In this document: positions 1 to 7,674 of the stretch, one piece after another
How the letters are laid out: each line of letters starts with the position of its first letter
Numbering within the stretch: the stretch's first letter is position 1
Assembly: GCF_004000845.1 (NCBI RefSeq)
Contig: NZ_BIMA01000067.1
Coordinates: forward strand, 1-37,783
Origin: Paenibacillus koleovorans NBRC 103111
GTDB taxonomy: Bacteria > Bacillota > Bacilli > Paenibacillales > NBRC-103111
DNA: 37,783 nt
Reading direction: 5' to 3'
Position numbers and translations under genes: made by a program
Notes under the pieces: generated by a model
Told to the model about the DNA's origin: nothing
What the model saw: the letters and a program-made list of their open reading frames with translations, nothing else
The model's database searches: none

Positions 1-122
1 AAAATCGCGCTTACGGCTCACAGAACGGCTCGCTTGCCCGCTGTAAGCACGAAAATCGCGCTTACGGCTCACGGAACGGCTCGCATTCCTGCTGTAAGCA
101 CGAAAATCGCGCTTACGGCTCC
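1..122. repeat. 51-bp tandem direct repeats (2.4 copies)
   Basis: Two full 51-bp units (1-51 and 52-102) and the first 20 bases of a third (103-122) begin with AAAATCGCGCTTACGG and carry GCTGTAAGCACG near their ends. The units differ at a few positions. The array lies downstream (on the minus strand) of the T-box terminator at 175-205, so it would fall in the 5' UTR of whatever gene that leader controls. The array is cut by the left edge, so the copy number is unknown. Confidence 0.85.
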
Positions 123-147
123 GAATTCACCCTCGGATGAGCAGATA

Positions 148-163
148 ATTTCATAACGCTATT
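148..163. repeat. Partial copy of the ileS-leader repeat family
   Basis: ATTTCATAACGCTATT here shares 15 identical bases with the fourth repeat copy in the ileS leader (12404-12418). It sits between a T-box terminator and the leader's unseen gene, the same relative place as in the ileS leader. Confidence 0.6.
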
Positions 164-173
164 CATGCGATCG

Positions 174-505
174 CAAAAAAACACATCCGTCAGGGACGAA
201 TGTGTTCGTGGTACCACCCTAGTTCGAGCATCGGCCAGCAGGCGTACGGAAAGTACGGCGCCAGCAGGCTGCTCCTCCATCGGATAACGGGTATCAAATC
301 TCCGCGTATCCGAAAATGCGCAAAGATTCAATATAATTCCCCGGCATGGGCTACGTGTCGTTGGAGGGAAGCGGATACCGCTCCTCCAGATGACGTCTCG
401 CCCACGCAGCTACCTGAAAGGGAAATGAGGGTCGCGCCGAGAAGCCTCGCAGCCAAGGGCTTCTTCTCTGCTGCGGACGAGGGTCCTCATCAGTTTCGGG
501 TCGTT
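174..505 (-). promoter_or_regulatory. T-box riboswitch leader (gene beyond left edge)
   Basis: Read on the minus strand, 209-222 gives the T-box core AGGGTGGTACCAC, immediately followed by a terminator hairpin with a U-run. The TGGT bulge would pair with a tRNA acceptor end with discriminator base A. Upstream (about 225-500) is GC-rich, structured, and contains no real gene, consistent with stem I to III. The T-box family senses uncharged tRNA and antiterminates amino-acid or aminoacyl-tRNA synthetase genes. The specifier codon cannot be assigned by eye, and the controlled gene starts left of the window. The 5' limit is approximate. Confidence 0.85.
175..205 (-). terminator. T-box intrinsic terminator
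   Basis: On the minus strand ACACATTCGTC pairs with GACGGATGTGT across a short loop and is followed by seven T residues. It is the terminator alternative to the antiterminator formed around the T-box core at 209-222. Confidence 0.85.
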
Positions 506-531
506 GCTGTTGCATATGCTGTAATTTCTAG

Positions 532-1659
532 CTACTGTACCGCAACTTGGGGGGCGGCGTCAAGTGCCGATGCCCTACGTTGCTCGAGCTCGTCCTGGAT
601 CTGAGCGTGCATACCGGCCAGCACCCGCTCTGGCTCCAGACGGCGGTAGGCCATCTCGACGAGTCCTCGATGTACAATCTCGGCGCCGTTCCAACCGGAA
701 ACGCGTTTGTTGCGAACCGTCGGCGCAGAAGGATGGCAGGCGAAAGCAGCCGTGTTCTTCCCTTGGAACAAAGGAACATCCGCCCCAAACTCAGCGCCGA
801 CACGCGTGTGTCGGATGACCGGCATGTGCCCGCTCCGAGCTAAGCGCAGCTGATGCTCCTCCGATACGAGGAACGAGGCGAGCTCCCAAGCGGCCTCCGG
901 CTCCCGGCTTCCCGCTCGTATGGCGATGCCAAGGCCGGGCACATAGGGACTGCAGCCGCTTCCTTTCTCGATCACCGGATACGACACGATGTCCAATCGA
1001 AAACCATATCCGCTGGGGCGAAGCAGCTGCTGCAGATCATGCCCATCGCCACCGATCGCTGCCGGACGAAATAACCGTTAAATCGGAGCATCCGCTTGGG
1101 CTCGGGCAGCAAGTTGCCAGGAATCTCATAGATTCGCCGGATCAGCTGAGCCAGATGGCGCCAATGCTCCCCTAGCATGTTCGCCACTCGACTCTTCCCA
1201 ATTCATGCCGTCTATCGGATAAAATATTTCCGTCCGATCGAAGATCGATTTGTTGTAAAATACAGGATAGGCCATGCGGTTCTCGTAGGGAAGCGCATAT
1301 TGCGACCTGCTTGCGTCTGCCGCCTGTCCGAGTGCCAGCAGGCTGGGCTCCAGCCGAGAGGTGAACGTCAGAATCCAGCCGGCGAACGCGCGGAAATCTT
1401 TCAATATCCTCTTCTCATACTGCCGCTCCAGCTACTCGACATCGAGCAATAGCAGATCCGCCCACTCCGCGCCAGCAGCCTCGACTCGCTCCAGCGCTAC
1501 CGAGGGATATGCTTTTCCAACCGGCTTCGCGATCTCAGATTCAAAACGCTCCGGGGACATGTCAGTCGCAATCGTCACGGACACCATCGGCACACCTCTT
1601 CCGAACAAATGTTCTTCTAGGTGTACCACACTTTTCCAGCTTGGACATCCTCTTGACAC
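532..1659 (-). pseudogene. Decayed extracellular solute-binding protein
   Basis: Successive minus-strand frames carry consecutive pieces of one ABC-transporter sugar-binding protein. Around 1659-1432 reads VSVTIATDMSPERF; 1404-1190 reads ALPYENRMAYPVFYNKS and ends at DGMNWEE; 1180-1070 reads GEHWRHLAQLIRRIYE; the last frame reads DIVSYPVIEKGSG and then PGLGIAIRAGSREPEAAWELASFL. The order and the typical family phrases (YPVFYN, DIVSYP, PEAAWE) fit one gene of about 375 codons interrupted by at least two frameshifts. No signal peptide or lipobox is visible at the upstream end, so the N-terminus is also missing or degraded. No partner permease genes lie nearby. The annotation as a solute-binding protein is confident at family level; the ligand cannot be told. 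Confidence 0.75.
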
Positions 1660-1717
1660 ATACCTGCCCTATAATTAAACTGCCTATTTTCCCAACAACG
1701 AAGGAGTGAAAACAAGC

Positions 1718-2767
1718 ATGAAGCATCCATTGTTGCCGGTCGGCGTCCTGTTCCTTGCGCTGTCGGTCATTACCCTCACCGGTTGTTCCAGCGAGAAAGA
1801 CCCTGTTCCGTCCACCTCAACCGTCTCCAACGCTTCTCCTGGCTCGGCCGCTTCCGCCGGTTCCAGCGGCTCCACAGCTGCCGAAACTGCGAGCTTCACG
1901 CAAGGGCTTGCTACGACAACGGTCAAGGAGCTATTTGCTTGCAAAGGGGCCCGGGTGACGTCGCTAGGCGAAATCCAGTCCGACGACGGTAAAAAGTGGA
2001 CCGTTCCCGCCGACATCGACACGAAGCTGACCGATGCGGCTGACTTGAGCAATCCATGCAAAAACGTCAACCTGCCGAATGTGGCTTCGGTCGATCTGAG
2101 CAAGGTGCCGGTCGTTGAGATCGATCCGAACGGAACCGTGGTGACGGGTTATATTTTCGCCGACAACTACTTCGAGCTGTACATCAATGGTAAGCCTGTC
2201 GCCAAGGATGCTGTTCCGTTCACGCCTTTCAACTCGCATGTCGTGCGGTTCAAAGCTTCTTACCCTATGACTTACGCAATGAAGGTAGTCGATTGGGAGG
2301 AAAATCTCGGCCTCGGCACGGAGGCCAACAAAGGGAACCCGTATCATCCGGGGGATGCGGGCGTCGTAGCGGTATTCAGCGACGGAACGGTGACGGACGG
2401 CTCCTGGAAAGCCCAAACCTACTACATAGCTCCCCTCGCGAGCAAAACCGACCTCGTCCTGGAGACGAGAAACGGCGTCCAGCTGCGCACCACTCCCAAT
2501 GCCTCTAATTCGCCAAGCTGCGCCAAGTCCTGCTATGCCGCCCATTTTGCCGTGCCGGATCAGTGGTTCGCGAAGACGTTTAACGATGCTGCTTGGCCGA
2601 GCGCCACGGTGTACAAGACAGCCGACGTCGGCGTTGACAACAAATCGGAGTACACGAATTACAAGAGTGAGTTCGGCAAAGGTTCGTTTATATGGTCGAG
2701 CAACCTCGTGCTCGACAATGAAGTGCTATTACGTCGTACGGTGGACAAAGCACCGGCGACTAAGTAA
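1718..2767 (+). CDS. Secreted lipoprotein, unknown function
   Basis: 349 residues starting at ATG 1718. AAGGAG at 1701-1706 is 11 bases upstream, and a GTG at 1706 would overlap that site. Residues 1-23 form a lipoprotein signal ending in a lipobox LTGC (Cys23), followed by a Ser/Pro/Ala-rich linker to about residue 60, so the protein should be anchored outside the membrane. The rest is rich in short beta-strand-like stretches (YFELYINGKPV, FNSHVVRFKASYPM), resembling a jelly-roll or galactose-binding fold, with four cysteines. I do not recognise a catalytic motif. A TATAAT at 1670-1675 lies upstream, with TTGACA only 11 bases before it, too short for a normal sigma-A spacer. Its stop overlaps the convergent regulator gene by 8 bases. 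Confidence 0.85.
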   Translation: MKHPLLPVGVLFLALSVITLTGCSSEKDPVPSTSTVSNASPGSAASAGSSGSTAAETASFTQGLATTTVKELFACKGARVTSLGEIQSDDGKKWTVPADIDTKLTDAADLSNPCKNVNLPNVASVDLSKVPVVEIDPNGTVVTGYIFADNYFELYINGKPVAKDAVPFTPFNSHVVRFKASYPMTYAMKVVDWEENLGLGTEANKGNPYHPGDAGVVAVFSDGTVTDGSWKAQTYYIAPLASKTDLVLETRNGVQLRTTPNASNSPSCAKSCYAAHFAVPDQWFAKTFNDAAWPSATVYKTADVGVDNKSEYTNYKSEFGKGSFIWSSNLVLDNEVLLRRTVDKAPATK

Positions 2768-4133
2768 GCTGCTCCGACTCCGGCGGTCGAGTCGTATCGC
2801 CGGCTTGGAATGTGCCGCGGATGCGGATGTGCTCGTAGGGCATCTGAGGGTTGGCGATGCGCCAGAGCATCCGATCCGCCGCGCGGTATGCGGTCGCGCG
2901 GATTTGCAGCAGCGGCCGCGAGCAGGTCGGCAGCCAGTCGTGCTGCTCGCTGGGGAATGCGACGAACGATAGGCGCGGCTTGTTCGGCTTGCTGCTTGAG
3001 GCGGCAACCGTGCCGACCCTCTCATCCCCATCATCCGCAACGCCGGCCCTCACGTCCGCCTCCTCCATTTGCATCAGAACGCGGTATACAGGCTCCATCT
3101 CCTCGGCGATGCCGCAAATCACCGCCGTCGGCCGCTCGCGCCGAATCAGCTCCGCCAGCTCCTCGATCCATCGTCCCTCCGGATCCCTTCTCGTGCTATG
3201 CTTTGCGGGGTCGGGGGCGTACCGGCGGGTATCGCCTTCTCGGTAATCGGCACCCGTACCGTCTCCCGCCCCGTTCACCGTTCCATCCGCCGCCCCGGTC
3301 CCGGATTCATTCGCCGCCCTGGTCCCCGTTCCATTCACTGCCCCGATCCCCGTTCCATTCACTGCCCCGGTCCCCGTTCCATTCGCCGCTCCATTCACTG
3401 CACCGCTCCCTATTCCTTTCTCTGTTGCTTTCTCGACTCTTACTTCCGCCGCCCTCCTCAGCTCCTCCCGCTCCAGCTCCAGCATCGCTTCGCCGAACGC
3501 ATGCCAGCGCACAACATAGCCCCGCTGGCTGTCCGTGTCGCCGACATACAGAATGCGCCGATGCCCGAGCCGCCGCAAATGCCGCACCGCCTGGTGCATC
3601 GCCTCGTACAAGTCCCAGATGACGCTGTCCACCTCGGCCTCGGGCGGCGGGAAGTTGAGCAGGATGCGCGGCAACGGCAAAGCAAGCAGCTGCTGCTCGA
3701 GCAGCTCGCGCCCGATCCGCGGGGCAATGAACACCCCGTCCGCGAACAGCAGCTCCCGCTCCTCCGCCCAGGCGGCGAACTGATCGTGGCGCAGCTCGTC
3801 CGGCATCGCCACCTGCTGCACCGTATGCCCGAACTCGCGAAACCGTTCGTGCAGCCCTTGCAGCAGCAGCTCGTTGAAGCTGCTCTCGCTCGCTTTGTGC
3901 AGCAGCAGGAATCGCCGCTGCAGCACGGGGTACGGCGCGATCCGGTCGACGTGGAGCGCCTGCTTCTGATCGCGGGTCAAGTAGCCCCGCGCACGGGCGT
4001 GCCGGATCACGTCGGCGCGCGTCTCCTCGGACATGCCAGGCAGTCCGCGCAGCGCCTTCGAGATCGTCTGGATCGTCAGCCCCAGCTCCGTCGCCAAGTG
4101 GTGGAGCGTTACTTTTTTTCTCGGCATCGCCAA
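2760..4133 (-). CDS. LacI-family transcription regulator with repeat insert
   Basis: About 457 residues. The N-terminal helix-turn-helix (KVTLHHLATELGLTIQTISKAL) is a canonical LacI DNA-binding segment; it is followed by a periplasmic-binding-protein-like effector domain (SFNELLLQGL, DGVFIAPR, GHRRILYVGDTDS, ERPTAVICG). LacI proteins are usually 330-350 residues; the excess comes from a Gly/Ala/Asn/Thr-rich insert at about residues 239-302 encoded by 24-bp repeats. Start: TTG at 4133 has AAGGGG six bases upstream; ATG at 4127 is the alternative. The gene is divergent from the FAD oxidoreductase at 4264, so it probably controls that promoter in response to a sugar. Its ligand is unknown. Whether the inflated effector domain still folds is open. 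Confidence 0.85.
   Translation of the reverse strand: MAMPRKKVTLHHLATELGLTIQTISKALRGLPGMSEETRADVIRHARARGYLTRDQKQALHVDRIAPYPVLQRRFLLLHKASESSFNELLLQGLHERFREFGHTVQQVAMPDELRHDQFAAWAEERELLFADGVFIAPRIGRELLEQQLLALPLPRILLNFPPPEAEVDSVIWDLYEAMHQAVRHLRRLGHRRILYVGDTDSQRGYVVRWHAFGEAMLELEREELRRAAEVRVEKATEKGIGSGAVNGAANGTGTGAVNGTGIGAVNGTGTRAANESGTGAADGTVNGAGDGTGADYREGDTRRYAPDPAKHSTRRDPEGRWIEELAELIRRERPTAVICGIAEEMEPVYRVLMQMEEADVRAGVADDGDERVGTVAASSSKPNKPRLSFVAFPSEQHDWLPTCSRPLLQIRATAYRAADRMLWRIANPQMPYEHIRIRGTFQAGDTTRPPESEQLT
3293..3388. repeat. 24-bp in-frame minisatellite within LacI-type gene
   Basis: Four clear copies of a 24-bp unit begin at 3293, 3317, 3341 and 3365 (core CCCCGTTCCATTC), with degenerate copies on both sides from about 3245 to 3412. 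On the minus strand each copy encodes eight residues of the type GAVNGTGT. The unit is a multiple of three, so copy-number change would lengthen the protein without shifting frame. Confidence 0.9.
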
Positions 4134-4175
4134 TCTGAGCCCCTTTCACCGCTTGTCCTTCATCTCGGCTCAATT

Positions 4176-4249
4176 TTAAACTAAAGTTAAACTAAATTCC
4201 ATCGTCGCCTCTCCCTTATAATGAGTGCAGGAACTAACAAACGCGTTGG
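4176..4249 (+). promoter_or_regulatory. Promoter/operator region of the divergent regulator-oxidoreductase pair
   Basis: TATAAT at 4217-4222 is a good -10 for the gene at 4264. The -35 region is poor and is covered by two direct repeats TTAAACTAAA at 4176-4185 and 4187-4196, 11 bp apart (one helical turn). Between the -10 and the start codon lies an imperfect palindrome CAAACGCGTTGG (4238-4249). Either could be the binding site of the LacI-type protein; the palindrome with its CG-rich centre looks more LacI-like. Function is inferred from position. Confidence 0.5.
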
Positions 4250-4263
4250 GAGAGTGACCACAT

Positions 4264-5616
4264 ATGGCAGCAAAAACCTTTCAAGCCGACGTCGTCGTCT
4301 GCGGTGGCGGACCGGCCGGCGTCAATGCGGCGATTGCAGCAGGGCGAAGCGGAGTCAAGACGGTATTAATCGAGCGGTATGGCTTCATCGGGGGCATGTC
4401 TACGGCAGCGCTCGTGTATCCCTGGATGACGTTCCATACGATGGACGGCAAACAAGTGATCAAGGGGATCGCGCAGGAAATCATCGACCGGCTGATGCTG
4501 ATTAGCGCCTCGCCCGGACATGTCCGCGATACGGTCGGGTACGTGCACACGATCACCCCTTACCATCCGGAAGTGTACAAAGTGTTGGCTGTCGATATGC
4601 TCAAAGAGGCGGGTGTTCAGCTACTGCTTCACAGCTTCGTCGATGAGGTGCGTGTAGAAGGCGATCGGATCGAATCGGTGCAGCTCACGACGAAGTCGGG
4701 TAAAATCGAGGTCCAAGGCAAAGTGTTCATCGACACGACCGGCGACGCCGATATCGCTTACTTGTCCGGCGCGCCTTGCCTGCAAGGCCGCGACGGCGAC
4801 AAGCTGACGCAGCCGATGACGATGAAGTTCCGCATGCGCGGCGTCGATTTGGCGAGAGTGAAGGCTTATATGCTGGAGCATCCGGAGGAGTTTTACCACA
4901 AGACACCGATTGACGAGCTGCCTGACCTCCCGCTGTCCGGCGTGATGGGCTTCTACAAGCACTGGAAGGAATCGGCGTTGCCGATCAACCGCGATTCCGT
5001 GCTGATGTTCATCGGGCCGGCGGATGACGAGGTGCTCGTGAACACGACGCGGGTGCAGGGGCTCGACGGAACCGATGTCGAGGACTTGACCGAAGCGGAG
5101 GAGCTCGGGCGCAAGCAAGTGCTCCAAGTCGCCAAGTTCATGTCCGACAACTTGCCTGGCTTCGAGAAGGCGTCGATCTCGTCCGTCGGCTCGCAGATCG
5201 GCATTCGCGAGACTCGGCGCATCGACGGCCTGTATTCGCTGCAAGCGGACGACGTCGTGGAGGGCCGGAAGTTCGAGGATGTCATCGCGCGCAGCGGCTA
5301 TCCGATCGATATCCACTCCCCAGCGGGCCGAGGCGGCGATAACTCCGTCTGGGTCAAGGCCGACGGCGCTTACGACATCCCGTACCGCAGCCTGCTGCCG
5401 AAGCGCATCGGCAACCTGCTGGCCGGCGGCCGCTGCATCTCGACGTCGCACGAGGCGCTCGCGACGACGCGGCTGACGCCGAGCTGCATGGCGACCGGCC
5501 AAGCGGCCGGCTCCGCCGCCGGCATCGCCGTGAAGCGCGGCATCGCGCCGGCGGACATCGACGTCGCGGAGCTGCAGCAGGTGCTCGTCGCCGCAGGCGC
5601 GGTGCTGCACGAATAA
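4264..5616 (+). CDS. FAD-dependent oxidoreductase (FAD_oxidored type)
   Basis: 450 residues. Residues 8-38 form a Rossmann FAD-binding beta-alpha-beta unit: VVVCGGGPAG (dinucleotide-binding glycines at 14-19) and the acidic VLIERYG end of strand 2 (Glu37). A second nucleotide-contact region, LLAGGRCIS and TRLTPSCMATGQAAGSAAG, lies near the C-terminus, as in the FAD_oxidored (PF12831) proteins common beside carbohydrate genes in this group. Cytoplasmic, no signal peptide. The substrate is not predictable; relatives are thought to oxidise sugar-derived or small organic molecules. GGGAG lies 11 bases before ATG 4264. The gene stands alone, divergent from the LacI-type regulator, and is closed by a strong hairpin terminator. 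Confidence 0.88.
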   Translation: MAAKTFQADVVVCGGGPAGVNAAIAAGRSGVKTVLIERYGFIGGMSTAALVYPWMTFHTMDGKQVIKGIAQEIIDRLMLISASPGHVRDTVGYVHTITPYHPEVYKVLAVDMLKEAGVQLLLHSFVDEVRVEGDRIESVQLTTKSGKIEVQGKVFIDTTGDADIAYLSGAPCLQGRDGDKLTQPMTMKFRMRGVDLARVKAYMLEHPEEFYHKTPIDELPDLPLSGVMGFYKHWKESALPINRDSVLMFIGPADDEVLVNTTRVQGLDGTDVEDLTEAEELGRKQVLQVAKFMSDNLPGFEKASISSVGSQIGIRETRRIDGLYSLQADDVVEGRKFEDVIARSGYPIDIHSPAGRGGDNSVWVKADGAYDIPYRSLLPKRIGNLLAGGRCISTSHEALATTRLTPSCMATGQAAGSAAGIAVKRGIAPADIDVAELQQVLVAAGAVLHE

Positions 5617-5620
5617 CCTC

Positions 5621-5664
5621 AAAAAAGCTGCCGCCTGGTCACTCGACCAAGCGGCAGCTTTTTA
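5621..5664. terminator. Bidirectional intrinsic terminator
   Basis: AAAAAGCTGCCGC...GGTC, a four-base loop, then GACC...GCGGCAGCTTTTT forms a long stem flanked by A-run and T-run. It can end the oxidoreductase transcript on the plus strand and the glycosidase operon arriving from the right on the minus strand. Confidence 0.9.
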
Positions 5665-5721
5665 CTGTCTCGCGCCTATGCGCGGCACGTACAAAACTCC
5701 AGATAACGGTATGCCATCATC

Positions 5722-6873
5722 TTATTTCCCGGCGGAGTCCAAAGGAAACACCTGATTCCATGTCCCCGTCGCATCCGTGAACCCGGTCGCCCCATCCGAC
5801 ACGGCGGCGAACAGATGTGTCGGCTTGCCGTCCTGGAACAGCAGGAACGGCCGCTCCATGTTGCCGAGCACCTGCTCCGTGCCGTCGTCCCAGCGGATAT
5901 GACGCGAATAGGCTTTCGGCCCGTCTTCACAGAGCGTCCAAGTCAAGCCGTCCGCCGACCGCGCGCGTACCCCGCCGTATTTTTCGCCGCACAGGTTGCC
6001 GTCCATGTCCTTGGCGATCAGCTCATACCAGCCGCCACGACCACGGCCACGGTCAGAGCCACGGCTACTCTCGCCGCCATCGCTCCCTCCCTCGTCAGCT
6101 TCGCCTTCGTCACGGCCACGTCTAACTTCGCTCCTGCCATCGTCGCTTTCGCCATTGCCACGGCCACCGACCGCGCCACCCTCACCATTAGCGTCGCCAA
6201 CCGCCGGCACATACCAAACAAACGGATCCTCCAGGTGAAACCGGTCCGGCGGAAAAACCGGCTCCTCGCTCAAAACGCGATACGGCCCTAGATAGTGCTC
6301 GGCTTGCGCCGCCCCGATCGTCATCCTGCCGTGGGTATTGCCCTCGTACTGCCGCGCCTTGTAGATCAGCAGCACAGAGCCGTCCTCGTGCACGACCGGA
6401 GCCGGATTCGACGTCAGGAAGCTGTCGAACCGGCCGGGGCGCGTCTGCAGAATGGGCTCGTCCGCCCGTGTCCACGGTCCGAACACGCTATTGGCCGTCG
6501 CCAGCCCGATTCGTTTGTTCGCCCGACCGACGATGCAGCGCGGATCGCTCAAGCCAAAGCCGTCCCCCGGCTCCGGATCGCCCAAAGGGTGCGTAGACCC
6601 CATATAAAAGAGCAAATAGGTATCGCCATGTTTCACGATGTGCGGATTGTGGGTGCTGCGCCCGTCCCAGTACTCCGCCCCCCGTGCAGGAAGAACGACT
6701 TCTTCGAACGCATATGGTCCATCCGGTCGATCGGCGGAGGCGCGGACGATCTCCGAAGCGACGATCCAGCCTGGATGCATCGGCAGCGACTTCGGCCAGC
6801 GTGAAGCGAACAGATGAAACCGTCCGTCTTCCCCTTTCACGCAGGAGCCGCACCACACCCAATAATCGTCCAT
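5722..6873 (-). CDS. Glycosidase-like five-bladed beta-propeller protein
   Basis: 383 residues from ATG 6873, chosen because AAGGAGG lies seven bases upstream; an in-frame ATG at 6939 would overlap the preceding gene's stop but lacks such a site. The sequence resembles cytoplasmic GH43/GH117-type propellers: FHLFASRWP near the start, then STHNPHIVKHGDTYLLFYMGS, FLTSNPAPVVHEDGSVLLIYKA, HLEDPFVWY and NMERPFLLF, which match the repeated blade phrases of these families. Acidic residues in those motifs are the likely catalytic set, though I cannot assign them exactly. Residues about 223-279 are a Gly/Arg/Glu/Asp-rich, low-complexity insert in a loop between blades (6035-6205). It is probably co-transcribed with the SGNH hydrolase upstream (stop 6936, gap 62 bases). 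The substrate is unknown. Confidence 0.8.
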   Translation of the reverse strand: MDDYWVWCGSCVKGEDGRFHLFASRWPKSLPMHPGWIVASEIVRASADRPDGPYAFEEVVLPARGAEYWDGRSTHNPHIVKHGDTYLLFYMGSTHPLGDPEPGDGFGLSDPRCIVGRANKRIGLATANSVFGPWTRADEPILQTRPGRFDSFLTSNPAPVVHEDGSVLLIYKARQYEGNTHGRMTIGAAQAEHYLGPYRVLSEEPVFPPDRFHLEDPFVWYVPAVGDANGEGGAVGGRGNGESDDGRSEVRRGRDEGEADEGGSDGGESSRGSDRGRGRGGWYELIAKDMDGNLCGEKYGGVRARSADGLTWTLCEDGPKAYSRHIRWDDGTEQVLGNMERPFLLFQDGKPTHLFAAVSDGATGFTDATGTWNQVFPLDSAGK

Positions 6874-6935
6874 TCGGAAGCCTCCTTCTCGCGGCACATC
6901 CCGTCCCGTCAGCAGCAGTCCGGTCCCCGCCTCGG

Positions 6936-7568
6936 TCATTCGCCTTCCACGGCCTTCAGCCAAGCTTCGGCGATGAGGGCATGTCCCGCCGGAGACGGAT
7001 GCACGCCGTCCGGAGCCCAATAGCTGGACTCCGCGCGCATGGACGCAGCTGCGAACAAACCGTCGAGCGGCACCAGCCGCGCGCCGTATTCCCGGGCCAG
7101 CTCCCGCACGACCGTGATCTTCGGATCGAGATCGACTCGCCATTCCCGACGGTCGGCCGGATGCGGCAGCACGAACGGCTCGATCAGCACAAGCTTCGCG
7201 TCAAGCTCCGCTTGGGTCCGATCGAGGATGTCCCGATAACCGGCTTCGAATTGCTCCGTCGAGGTCGGATCGTTGCGGTCATAACGCCGCCAAGTATCGT
7301 TGATGCCGATGTAGATCGACACCCATGTCGGCTTCAGGTCGATGCAATCCGCCTGCCACCGCTCCTGCAGGTTGACAACGCGATTGCCGCTGATGCCGCG
7401 GTTCAGGAACGTAACCTTTTTCTCCGGATATTTGTAGCCGAACAGACCGGCTGTCATCAGCGCGTAGCCTCGGCCGAGATTGCCCGCGTTTTCCCGGTCA
7501 CGTCCGCAATCGGTAATGCTGTCCCCTTGGAACAGTACGACATCGTTGGTTTGCAATAAAGTGCCCAT
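6936..7568 (-). CDS. SGNH/GDSL-family hydrolase
   Basis: 210 residues with the full SGNH pattern: block I VLFQGDSITD (nucleophile Ser), a Gly in FLNRGISGNRV, block III GINDTW (oxyanion Asn) and block V APDGVHPSPAGH (Asp-x-x-His). Such enzymes remove acetyl or other acyl groups from carbohydrates or lipids; the neighbouring propeller glycosidase suggests oligosaccharide deacylation (inference). No signal peptide, so cytoplasmic. Start ATG 7568 has AGGAGG five to six bases upstream. It is the first gene of a two-gene minus-strand unit. Confidence 0.9.
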   Translation of the reverse strand: MGTLLQTNDVVLFQGDSITDCGRDRENAGNLGRGYALMTAGLFGYKYPEKKVTFLNRGISGNRVVNLQERWQADCIDLKPTWVSIYIGINDTWRRYDRNDPTSTEQFEAGYRDILDRTQAELDAKLVLIEPFVLPHPADRREWRVDLDPKITVVRELAREYGARLVPLDGLFAAASMRAESSYWAPDGVHPSPAGHALIAEAWLKAVEGE

Positions 7569-7674
7569 GCCATCCTCCTGATTTTGACGAAATACATGCT
7601 ACCCTTCGATTGTAAGGGAGCCGAGGAGGAAGTACCATAGCCTTTTTTATATAAACGGATACACAATACTAACT

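Noticed and set aside
1-122. Regular repeats resembling a CRISPR array
   Set aside because: Whole 51-bp units are near-identical, with no unique spacers and no cas genes nearby.
1653-1675. TTGACA and TATAAT before the first lipoprotein gene
   Set aside because: They are 11 bases apart, far short of the 16-18 needed, so they are not called as one promoter.
6873-7143. Upstream extension of the propeller glycosidase frame to 7143
   Set aside because: The added residues are Arg/Gly-rich out-of-frame reading of the SGNH hydrolase gene; AAGGAGG supports ATG 6873.
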